Shown here: piece by piece, positions 15,428 to 22,408 of the stretch
Layout: every line of letters begins with the position of its first letter
How positions within the stretch are numbered: the first letter of the stretch is position 1
From: Pseudomonas sp. 8O
GTDB lineage: Bacteria > Pseudomonadota > Gammaproteobacteria > Pseudomonadales > Pseudomonadaceae
Assembly: GCF_902506495.1 (NCBI RefSeq)
Contig: NZ_LR733267.1
Span: 434,001 to 498,000, forward strand
Reading direction: 5' to 3'
Length of the DNA: 64,000 bases
Made by a program: the position numbers and the translations under genes
Notes under the pieces: model-generated
The model's database searches: none
Told to the model about the DNA's origin: nothing
Seen by the model: the letters and a program-made list of their open reading frames with translations, nothing else

Positions 15428-17182
15428 ATGACCGTCACCGAGCAGTTGAGCGCGCTGGGCAACATCCTCGCTCACGGCGACCTCAGCAGCCTGTTCCAGC
15501 CTATCGTCTCGCTGTCCGAACAGCGCATTCTCGGCTATGAGGCACTGACCCGTGGCCCCTCCAACAGTCCACTGCACTCGCCGTTGACGCTGTTCGCCGT
15601 CGCCCGGCACGCAGGACGTCTGAGCGAGCTGGAAATGGCGTGCCGCAAGAGCGCCTGCAAGGGCTTCAGCTCAATGGGGCTGGAGGGCAAACTGTTTCTC
15701 AACGTCTCGCCGGAGTCGCTGCTGGACCCCAGCCACCAACCAGGGCGTACCCTCAAGCTGCTGCAGGCTTACGGTATCCCACCGAGCCAGGTGGTGATCG
15801 AACTCACCGAACAATCGCCCACTGAAGACTTCGCCCTGCTCGACAATGCGCTGCATCACTATCGCGCCATGGGCTTCTCAATTGCCCTGGATGACCTCGG
15901 CGCGGGCTATTCCAGCCTGCGTCTGTGGTCGGAACTGCGCCCGGACTACGTGAAGATCGACCGCCATTTCATCGACGGCATCCATCAGGATGGGGTGAAA
16001 CGCGAGTTCGTCGGCTCGATCCTGAAAATGGCCGAAGCCTCGCGGGCTCAAGTGATAGCCGAAGGCATCGAACTGCCCGAAGAGCTGGCCGTGCTGGCAG
16101 AGATGGGTGTCGACCTGGTACAGGGTTACCTGCTCAGCAGACCGCAGGAAAAGCCGCCACGCGATGTCCGGCAACTGCTGCCCCAGGTCCTGAGCAATCA
16201 GGTCAGTCTCAGTGAGGATAACCATGACCTCAGCGCCCTGCTCAACGACCAGCCCGCGGTCGATCAGCACACGGCCATCGCTGAAGTGCTGGACGTATTT
16301 CGTGCCCAGGCCAACCTGAACTCCCTGGCCGTACTGGACACGCAGCACCAACCGGTCGGTATCGTCCACCGTCACTCGCTGTCCGAGGCGCTGCTCAAGC
16401 CCTTCGCTACAGATCTGTTCGCGCGCAAACCCATCAGCCGCCTGATGAGTCAGGACTTTCTCGCTGTGGAACTGACGCAGTCCCTGCAGAAGGTCAGTCG
16501 CCTGCTCACCAGCCGCGCGCGCCAGCGCATCGAGGAAGACTTCATCATCATCCAGAACGGTCGCTACCTGGGCCTGGGCAGGGTGATTGACGTCCTCAAG
16601 CTGATCACCGAGCAGAAGCTGCAGCAGGCCCGTCACGCCAATCCGCTTACGCTGCTGCCGGGTAACGTACCGATCCAGCAATGCCTTGGCCGCCTGCTGC
16701 AACAGCAGCGCGAAGCTGCGGTGTGCTATGTGGATCTCGACAGCTTCAAGCCCTTCAACGACCTCTACGGCTATGCCAAGGGCGATGAGGTACTGCTGTG
16801 CCTGGCGCAATGCCTGAATGATCGGGTCGATCCGGCCCGCGATTTCGTCGGGCATATCGGCGGTGATGACTTCATGCTGGTGCTCGGCTCGCCAGACTGG
16901 CGCGAAAAGCTCGGCAAGCTGATCGAGGATTTCCAGAATCAGTGCCGACGCTTTTATCGCGACGAGCATCTTCAGGCCGGCTGCTTCATCGCCCACAACC
17001 GCCACGGGCAGCGCCAGGAATATGCGCTGCTGTCGCTTTCGATCGGCGTGGTGCACGTAAAAGCGCAAGATTGCGCCCAGCTCGATGCCTCGCGCCTGGC
17101 CGAAATGGCCTCTGAAGCCAAGCGCCAGGCCAAGGCCGTACCTGGCTACAGCCTGCATATCCTAGAAGGCTCAACGGCCTGA
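15428..17182 (+). CDS. c-di-GMP protein with EAL, CBS pair and GGDEF domains
   Basis: The 584-residue soluble protein has an N-terminal EAL phosphodiesterase domain (E38-A39-L40, then NVSPES, ELTEQSP, DDLGAGYSSL, VKIDRHFI, AEGIE, QGYLLSRP), a central CBS-pair region (about 265-395) and a C-terminal GGDEF domain whose motif reads GGDDF (478-482). The EAL catalytic motifs look complete, so it can probably hydrolyse c-di-GMP. GGDDF is within the tolerated variation, so cyclase activity or GTP sensing is possible. There are no membrane segments. The CBS pair suggests adenine-nucleotide sensing. The same architecture follows prc in P. aeruginosa, as I recall. Confidence 0.92.
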   Translation: MTVTEQLSALGNILAHGDLSSLFQPIVSLSEQRILGYEALTRGPSNSPLHSPLTLFAVARHAGRLSELEMACRKSACKGFSSMGLEGKLFLNVSPESLLDPSHQPGRTLKLLQAYGIPPSQVVIELTEQSPTEDFALLDNALHHYRAMGFSIALDDLGAGYSSLRLWSELRPDYVKIDRHFIDGIHQDGVKREFVGSILKMAEASRAQVIAEGIELPEELAVLAEMGVDLVQGYLLSRPQEKPPRDVRQLLPQVLSNQVSLSEDNHDLSALLNDQPAVDQHTAIAEVLDVFRAQANLNSLAVLDTQHQPVGIVHRHSLSEALLKPFATDLFARKPISRLMSQDFLAVELTQSLQKVSRLLTSRARQRIEEDFIIIQNGRYLGLGRVIDVLKLITEQKLQQARHANPLTLLPGNVPIQQCLGRLLQQQREAAVCYVDLDSFKPFNDLYGYAKGDEVLLCLAQCLNDRVDPARDFVGHIGGDDFMLVLGSPDWREKLGKLIEDFQNQCRRFYRDEHLQAGCFIAHNRHGQRQEYALLSLSIGVVHVKAQDCAQLDASRLAEMASEAKRQAKAVPGYSLHILEGSTA

Positions 17183-17656
17183 GCGAGTAGCCTCATCGGC
17201 CATGGCGGCATAGCGCTCGGCGACTTGCAGGTCTGCGTCCAGCCCGGCAGCGCCATCGCGATAGAGCTGACTCAGACGGCTGGCAGCCAGAGGATGGCCG
17301 GCAGCCAGTGCCATTTCCCACCAACGGGCTGCTTGCGAGGCATCCGGCGCATGCCTGGTATCGCCCTGCAAGGCCAGCACACCCAGTTGATAGGCGGCCT
17401 TGCCGTCACCGCCATTGGCGGCCAGGCGTAACAACCTCAACCCTTCCTCGCGCGCACCGAGGCCCTGCCCCCTGAACAGCAGAATATGGCCGTAAAAGCT
17501 CTGCGCCGTGCTGTCACCGAGATTGGCCATACGTCCGTATTGGCCCTGCATCCATTGCCACAAACGTGGCTGACGCAGCGCCGCAGGTAAATGAAACAGA
17601 CGCCGGGCCAGCCAGTAGCCCAGGCGTGCGCGTAACTGCCAGAGCCACCTAGACAT
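17171..17656 (-). CDS. Sel1-repeat protein
   Basis: The 161-residue product contains TPR-like Sel1 repeats: EEGLRLLRLAANGGDGKAAYQLG near residue 80 and QAARWWEMALAAGHPLAASRL near residue 115. Sel1 repeats mediate protein-protein contacts. The first 40 residues are rich in Arg, Trp and Leu with no clear signal peptide. The ATG at 17656 overlaps the upstream gene's stop by 8 bases, marking it as third gene of a coupled operon. Its 3' end overlaps that of the convergent c-di-GMP gene by 12 bp. Confidence 0.8.
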   Translation of the reverse strand: MSRWLWQLRARLGYWLARRLFHLPAALRQPRLWQWMQGQYGRMANLGDSTAQSFYGHILLFRGQGLGAREEGLRLLRLAANGGDGKAAYQLGVLALQGDTRHAPDASQAARWWEMALAAGHPLAASRLSQLYRDGAAGLDADLQVAERYAAMADEATRSGR

Positions 17657-18014
17657 CGGCGGGGTAATCGAACTCGAACACCCTGACCACCTCGGCAGCA
17701 TGCCAGGATGCAGCCGCCACACCATCGGAAGCGCCACTGAAGCGTCCCAGGCTCGTCACGCAGTCGAAGAATCCGGTACGCGGCAGGCGACTGGCGCCCT
17801 GGCTGATCACCAGCGCGCTGCGCAGCGGGCGCTCGGCGCGGGCATCCAGTGCCGCCAGATGCTCCAGTGCAGCGGTCAGAGTCTGCATGGCCGGCGTGGG
17901 TAGATCGAGACGTTCGATCAGCGCGCGATAGGTCAGTAGATGACGCTGACGGCGAGCGTCGTCAAGCTCCGTCAGCAATGCCTGCCAGTGTTGGCGGCTG
18001 ATACGTACGCTCAA
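17649..18014 (-). CDS. conserved hypothetical protein in HTH/Sel1 operon
   Basis: I do not recognise this 121-residue protein. The N-terminal half looks helical (HWQALLTELDDARRQRHLLT, then a leucine-rich stretch). The C-terminal half, after an ALVISQGAS strand, contains a glycine- and aromatic-rich segment ending FEFDYPADV. There is no signal peptide or membrane segment. It is coupled to both neighbours: its ATG overlaps the stop of the HTH gene as ATGA and its stop overlaps the Sel1 gene start. The context suggests a joint function with the HTH protein; a toxin fold is not apparent. Confidence 0.72.
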   Translation of the reverse strand: MSVRISRQHWQALLTELDDARRQRHLLTYRALIERLDLPTPAMQTLTAALEHLAALDARAERPLRSALVISQGASRLPRTGFFDCVTSLGRFSGASDGVAAASWHAAEVVRVFEFDYPADV

Positions 18015-18334
18015 GACCAGCCCTCCAAACCCAGTTCCCAGGCCAGCGAGCGTAGAATCGCGGCATCGGGTTGGCGCTCGCCGCTCTCGATCATCGCCAG
18101 GTAGTGCGGGCTGATGCCGACGCTACGCGCCAGACTCTCTGCTGCCAACCCCTTGGCCTCACGCAGCGCGCGCAGCTGATCGAGCGCTGGCCGCCTGGCC
18201 TCGACCGGCTGTTCAACGGCGCTGGCCTGTGCCGCTGGCTGGTGACCTGCGGCCTGCAACAGGGCCTGATACTCGGCCCACGGCAGCACCGCATATTCCG
18301 GTTCGCCATCACGGGCAATGATTTGCACACTCAT
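18011..18334 (-). CDS. XRE-type helix-turn-helix protein
   Basis: The 107-residue protein starts MSVQIIARDGEPEYAVLPWA, a YefM/antitoxin-like beta segment, followed by an alanine-rich linker. It ends with an XRE helix-turn-helix (about residues 50-105: LRALREAKGLAAESLARSVG, then ISPHYLAMIESGERQPD). The start at 18334 has GGAGAG upstream; the longer frame does not. It is the first gene of the three-gene operon and probably a DNA-binding regulator. The layout resembles antitoxins of type II systems, but no toxin-like partner is recognisable. Confidence 0.8.
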   Translation of the reverse strand: MSVQIIARDGEPEYAVLPWAEYQALLQAAGHQPAAQASAVEQPVEARRPALDQLRALREAKGLAAESLARSVGISPHYLAMIESGERQPDAAILRSLAWELGLEGWS

Positions 18335-18517
18335 GAGTCTCTCCGTTGGAAAGCAGGGCCGACGATCTCGACCCCTTCCTTGCACGCGGCCATCTTAACA
18401 GGCGTGTGGCGCCTGAGGCGTGCTCTATACTGCCGAGGAATCAAGCCCGGTTCTCACACTACGGCGCCAGCCATATCTGTGCGGAAACGACCCCGTAAAC
18501 CTGCGTGGGGAGTCGCC

Positions 18518-19288
18518 TTGAGAAGATCATGCGCATTGTCGCTCGGGTTGCTGAGCAACTTCTGTAGCGCCGAAAGCCTGATGTGGGGTTACGGCCCGGC
18601 CGACTCCATGCCCTATGTGGGCCTGGAACAACAGCACGTGGAACATGGGCTGGCCTATCAAGTCAGCCAGGAAATAAGCAAACGCTTCGGCCTGCCCGTT
18701 GAATTTCTCGAAACACCCAACAATAGGCTTGAGCCCTACCTGCAACAGGGCCGCCTGCACCTGATCTGCAACACCAACCCCGAATGGGTCAGCCAGCCGC
18801 AACAGTATCACTGGTCACCGGCACTTTATGACGAACAGGACGTCCTGCTGCAGCGAATGGACCAACCAGAGCTGACCAGCCTTGCCAGTCTTTACGGCAA
18901 GGTGCTTGGTACCAGCCTCGGCTACATCTACAGCCAGCCCCTGATGACCGCATTCAGCACTGGCAAGGTCGCCAGGCAGGACGTACGCGACCTGGATACC
19001 AGTCTGCACATGCTCGACAGGCAGCGCCTGGATGCGGTGATCGACATGCAGCGCAACCTGGCCTACAAGCTCGCTCAGCATCCGCAGATGCAGTTGCGCT
19101 TCAGTCCCTGGGTGGTGCAGCGCTATCAGGTCTACTGCGCCTACAGCCGCCACCTGCCCATCCCTGCAGAACGACTGGACGCCCTGCTGCTGGAACTGCG
19201 TGATCAACGCATGATCGGCCAGTGGCTGGATGAAGCCGTCAGGAGTGCAGCGGATCGACCCGCTCCGCTGTCGGCAGGTGCTCGATAA
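18518..19288 (+). CDS. periplasmic solute-binding-like protein (orphan), TTG start
   Basis: The 256-residue product resembles family 3 extracellular solute-binding proteins such as amino-acid binding proteins, with EISKRFGLPVEFLETPNNRL near residue 50 and a C-terminal LRDQRMIGQWLDEAV helix. A TTG at 18518 is chosen because GGGGAG lies five bases upstream and the product then begins with a short signal peptide (MRRSCALSLGLLSNFCSA). A GTG at 18479 is an alternative. No permease or ATPase is adjacent, so it may sense rather than transport. Its 3' end overlaps the convergent DUF1232 gene by 50 bp. Confidence 0.7.
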   Translation: MRRSCALSLGLLSNFCSAESLMWGYGPADSMPYVGLEQQHVEHGLAYQVSQEISKRFGLPVEFLETPNNRLEPYLQQGRLHLICNTNPEWVSQPQQYHWSPALYDEQDVLLQRMDQPELTSLASLYGKVLGTSLGYIYSQPLMTAFSTGKVARQDVRDLDTSLHMLDRQRLDAVIDMQRNLAYKLAQHPQMQLRFSPWVVQRYQVYCAYSRHLPIPAERLDALLLELRDQRMIGQWLDEAVRSAADRPAPLSAGAR

Positions 19289-19682
19289 GCGCCAGACGCT
19301 CCGGGCTTTGTTGGTCGCGCCAGGCCCTGAAGGCTTCGAGCTCGCCATGCCAGGTGCGCATTACCCAGGCCAGCACGGCCAGGTCATCGACGAAACCAAC
19401 GCCGACCAGCCAGTCGGGAACGGCATCCAACGGGGTGAGGAAGTACAGCAGTGCAGCCACCACCATCAACAGCGCCTGACTGCTGATCTGCCGGTACTCA
19501 CCCTTGAACCAGGCCAGACTGAGTGCACGCAGCAGCTGCAGGTCTTCTTTGAGAGCGACGAAGCGTTGTCCTTGTGGCGTGCGCTTGTCAGCCAGCGCGC
19601 GTAGTAACTCCGGCAACCGGCCTTCGCGCAGAAAGCGGGCCGCCAGCGGCAGGTAACGCGTCAGTTTCCAGGGAGTTTTCAT
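19239..19682 (-). CDS. YkvA/DUF1232 membrane-associated protein
   Basis: The 147-residue protein has the DUF1232 signature YFLTPLDAVPDWLVGVGFVD near residue 80, with a short hydrophobic segment just before it (ALLMVVAALLYF). The function of DUF1232 proteins is not established; they are thought to be membrane-associated. The basic N-terminus (REGRLPELLRALADKRTPQ) should be cytoplasmic. Its last 50 bases overlap the convergent binding-protein-like gene. Confidence 0.82.
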   Translation of the reverse strand: MKTPWKLTRYLPLAARFLREGRLPELLRALADKRTPQGQRFVALKEDLQLLRALSLAWFKGEYRQISSQALLMVVAALLYFLTPLDAVPDWLVGVGFVDDLAVLAWVMRTWHGELEAFRAWRDQQSPERLALIEHLPTAERVDPLHS

Positions 19683-20017
19683 TCGGCCTCCTCGGCAAGC
19701 CAGGCAGTATCAGGGCTTGCCTCGCTTATCCACCGAAGCTGTGGATAAATCTGTGCAAAGTCTTTCGACAAGCTTATCAAAGCCCCGTGGCATGGGGCCT
19801 GGGCTTAGATCGGATATTTTTTATACAGCATATAAAATCCATGAAAATCAACAAGTTGCTGATTGACACAAGCATGACTCAGTTGTAGCCCAGACTTGTT
19901 AGGAATGTTTCCCATGATGTGCATAAGCGTAACACCCTGATCTCCATATCCTTGTTTACAACCCCCAGAAACGACAGCGCCCCGTCAAGACGGGGCGCTG
20001 TAAACGAGTACCGAGTG
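19683..20017. other. 335-bp AT-rich intergenic region
   Basis: No convincing gene is seen. The middle (about 19810-19890) is clearly more AT-rich than the surroundings, with TATTTTTTATACAGCATATA and a TTGACA near 19863 lacking a good -10 partner. The right end holds the terminator of the FKBP gene. Confidence 0.6.
19975..20000 (-). terminator. terminator after the FKBP lipoprotein gene
   Basis: CAGCGCCCCG and CGGGGCGCTG form a 10-bp stem with a 6-base loop, 17 bases past the stop of the minus-strand FKBP gene. The following TCGTTT tract is weak. Confidence 0.7.
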
Positions 20018-20734
20018 TTACTGCTCGGTCGGCTCGGCTGCCTGATCCTTGATGGCGATCAGTTCCAGGTCGAATACCAGTACCGAGTTGGCCGGAATCG
20101 CCGGGGACGGGCTCTGCTCGCCGTAAGCCAGCTCGCTGGGGATGTACAACTTGTACTTCTCACCGACGTGCATCAGTTGCAGGCCTTCGACCCAGCCCGG
20201 GATCACGCCGCCAACCGGCAGATCGATGGGACTGCCACGAGCGACGGAGCTGTCGAAGACGCTGCCATCGGTCAGCTTGCCTTCGTAGTGAACGGTCACC
20301 ACGTCGCTTTCCTTCGGCTGCGCGCCGTCGGCCTTCTTGACCACTTCGTACTGCAGACCGGAAGCGGTGGTAACCACCCCTTCACGCTTGCCGTTCTCTT
20401 CAAGGAACTTCTTGCCGGCTTCAGCGGCTTCCTTGTTCAGCGCAGTCATGCGCTCTTCAGCACGGTTTTGCAGGAAGGAGAAGGCCTCGACCATGTCTTC
20501 GTCCTTGATGCGCGGCTCCTTCTTCGCCAGCGCGTCCTCGATACCCTGAGCGACGGCCTTGGAATCCAGGTCATCCATGCCTTCTTCGGACAGACTGCGC
20601 CCCATGTTCAGGCCAATGCCGTAGGAGGCTTTCTGCGCCGGGCTCTTGAGTTCGACTTCGCTGGTTTGCGAATCGCAACCGGCAAGCACCAGGCCCACCA
20701 GGGCAACCGCTGCCGCCAAACGATGCTGTTTCAT
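20018..20734 (-). CDS. FKBP-type peptidyl-prolyl isomerase, lipoprotein
   Basis: The 238-residue protein starts MKQHRLAAAVALVGLVLAGC, a lipoprotein signal peptide with lipobox LAGC and acylated C20, so it should be anchored in the envelope. An N-terminal dimerisation domain (about 35-130, as in FkpA/Mip) precedes the FKBP catalytic domain (DVVTVHYEGKLTDGSVFDSS to VFDLELIAI). It assists folding of periplasmic proteins by proline isomerisation. The ATG at 20734 has AAGGAA upstream; an earlier in-frame ATG would spoil the signal peptide. The acidic linker and QAAEPTEQ tail are unremarkable. Confidence 0.92.
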   Translation of the reverse strand: MKQHRLAAAVALVGLVLAGCDSQTSEVELKSPAQKASYGIGLNMGRSLSEEGMDDLDSKAVAQGIEDALAKKEPRIKDEDMVEAFSFLQNRAEERMTALNKEAAEAGKKFLEENGKREGVVTTASGLQYEVVKKADGAQPKESDVVTVHYEGKLTDGSVFDSSVARGSPIDLPVGGVIPGWVEGLQLMHVGEKYKLYIPSELAYGEQSPSPAIPANSVLVFDLELIAIKDQAAEPTEQ

Positions 20735-20921
20735 GCTTGTTCCTTGTAGATGCGCCCGAAGGCCGTCGTGTGAAAGCGCGAGCTTAGCAGTACGCCGCAA
20801 TCACTGGCTACGGCATAGGAGCCGAGCAATGCGCATAAGTTCAAGCAAACAAAGGATTTTTTCGAAGGTTTCGGCGGATGCCGAGGCATTGTCACAGGAG
20901 GGGATGAAGCGAGGATAAGAA

Positions 20922-20998
20922 TGGCGCAGCGGACGGGACTCGAACCCGCGACCCCCGGCGTGACAGGCCGGTATTCTAACCGACTGAACTACCGCTGC
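20922..20998 (-). tRNA. tRNA-Asp (GTC)
   Basis: The minus strand reads GCAGCGGTAGTTCAG and ends CCGCTGC-G-CCA, a full 77-base cloverleaf with encoded CCA. The anticodon is GTC in CCTGTCACG. It lies 15 bp from tRNA-Val on the same strand, so the two are probably one transcript. Confidence 0.97.
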
Positions 20999-21013
20999 GC
21001 GTAACTGCGAGAT

Positions 21014-21089
21014 TGGTGGGTGATGACGGGATCGAACCGCCGACCCTCTGCTTGTAAGGCAGATGCTCTCCCGGCTGAGCTAATCACCC
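21014..21089 (-). tRNA. tRNA-Val (TAC)
   Basis: The minus strand reads GGGTGATTAGCTCAG and ends ATCACCC-A-CCA; the anticodon is TAC in CCTTACAAG. The sequence is 76 bases and includes CCA. It is upstream of tRNA-Asp in transcription order. Confidence 0.97.
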
Positions 21090-21393
21090 TTCACTCTCGA
21101 AGTGGGGCGCATTCTAGAGAGCGATCCTGACCTTGGCAAGCCCTCTTCGCAAAAAAATTTATCGCCGCAGCAAGAACTTAGGCGAGGCCAGCGAATTTCC
21201 TCAGTGGCTCGTTGTCAGGGTTGGCCTGAGCACGCCAGCGGAGAATAATGCGCGCTCTGTGCCGGCGGACCGGTCATGATCCTGTTGATGGCCCGCCACC
21301 TTCATCCGTCGCCGCGCGCCGGCCCTCCCGAACAGGAGAGCCCGAGGATGGCGCCAACCCGCGATCTCATCATCAATGGAGAATCACCCGCTC

Positions 21394-22314
21394 ATGTGGT
21401 TTCGTAACCTGCTGGTCTACCGCCTCACCCAGGACATTCCTTTCGACGCTGAAGCACTGGAGACCGCACTGGCCAGCAAGCCGGCACGTCCCTGCGCCAG
21501 CCAGGAACTGACCACCTACGGCTTCAACGCGCCCTTCGGCAAGGGCGCCGATGCCCCCCTGGTGCATGTCAGCGGCGACTTCCTGCTGATCGGCGCACGC
21601 AAGGAAGAGCGCATCCTGCCAGGTTCGGTGGTGCGCGACGCGCTGAAGGAGAAGGTCGACGAAATCGAAAACACCCAGATGCGCAAGGTGTACAAGAAAG
21701 AGCGCGACCAGATCAAAGACGAAATCGTCCAGGCCTTCCTGCCGCGCGCCTTCATCCGCAAATCCGGCACCTTCGCCGCCATCGCGCCGAAACAGGGCTT
21801 GATCCTGGTCGACAGCGCCAGCGCCAAGAAGGCCGAAGACCTGCTCTCCACCCTGCGAGAAGCCATCGGCTCGCTGCCAGTGCGCCCGCTGTCGGTGAAG
21901 ATCGCACCGACTGCCACCCTCACCGACTGGTTGAAGAATCAGAGCGCTGCCGAAGGCTTCTTCGTACTCGACGAGTGCGAGCTGCGCGACACCCACGAGG
22001 ACGGCGGTGTGGTGCGCTGCAAGCGCCAGGACCTGACCAGCGAGGAAATCCAGCTGCACCTGTCCACCGGCAAGCAAGTCACCCAGCTGTCACTGGCCTG
22101 GCAGGACAAGCTGTCGTTCGTGCTCGACGACAAGCTGACCATCAAGCGTCTGCGTTTCGAGGACGTGCTGCAGGAGCAGGCCGAACAGGACGGCGGTGAC
22201 GATGCCCTGGCTCAGCAGGACGCCAGCTTCATCCTGATGATGATGACACTGGTGGAGTTCTTGCCGGAGCTGTTCACCGCACTGGGCGGCGAAGAGATTC
22301 CGCAGGGTATCTGA
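21394..22314 (+). CDS. rdgC: recombination-associated protein RdgC
   Basis: RdgC (306 residues) is a ring-forming double-stranded DNA-binding protein that limits RecA function and helps replication restart. The sequence matches E. coli RdgC through MWFRNLLVYRL at the start, ARKEERILPGSVV, LPRAFIRKSGTFAAI, DSASAKKAEDLLSTLR and KRQDLTSEEIQLHL. The length fits the family (303 in E. coli). The start is the ATG of MWFRN with GGAGA upstream, not the ATG 18 bases earlier. Confidence 0.95.
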   Translation: MWFRNLLVYRLTQDIPFDAEALETALASKPARPCASQELTTYGFNAPFGKGADAPLVHVSGDFLLIGARKEERILPGSVVRDALKEKVDEIENTQMRKVYKKERDQIKDEIVQAFLPRAFIRKSGTFAAIAPKQGLILVDSASAKKAEDLLSTLREAIGSLPVRPLSVKIAPTATLTDWLKNQSAAEGFFVLDECELRDTHEDGGVVRCKRQDLTSEEIQLHLSTGKQVTQLSLAWQDKLSFVLDDKLTIKRLRFEDVLQEQAEQDGGDDALAQQDASFILMMMTLVEFLPELFTALGGEEIPQGI

Positions 22315-22321
22315 TGACCCC

Positions 22322-22392
22322 CAGGGTGGATGACGCTTTTTTTCATCCACCATTCGGACAGACGGTGGACAAGCTTCGCGTTGTCCACCCTA
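22322..22392. repeat. palindromic repeat, GGGTGGATGA family
   Basis: CAGGGTGGATGACGC and TTTCATCCACC form one hairpin, and GGTGGACAAGC with GTTGTCCACCCTACC forms a second. A shorter copy lies between ruvA and ruvB (59513-59544). It fills the gap between the convergent rdgC and edd genes and may act as their terminator. Confidence 0.65.
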
Positions 22393-22408
22393 CCCACTGG
22401 CGCCTGCC

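Noticed and set aside
15878..17158. A 426-codon minus-strand frame opposite the c-di-GMP gene
   Set aside because: Shadow of a clear EAL-CBS-GGDEF gene; no independent support.
18011..18334. Type II toxin-antitoxin pair with the XRE protein as antitoxin
   Set aside because: The adjacent 121-residue protein does not show RelE, HicA, HipA or similar toxin motifs, so calling it a toxin would be a guess; kept as a finding about the operon only.
19841..19888. Short frame MKINKLLIDTSMTQL in the AT-rich gap before the FKBP gene
   Set aside because: Only 15 codons in frame from that ATG, no ribosome site; more likely non-coding AT-rich DNA.
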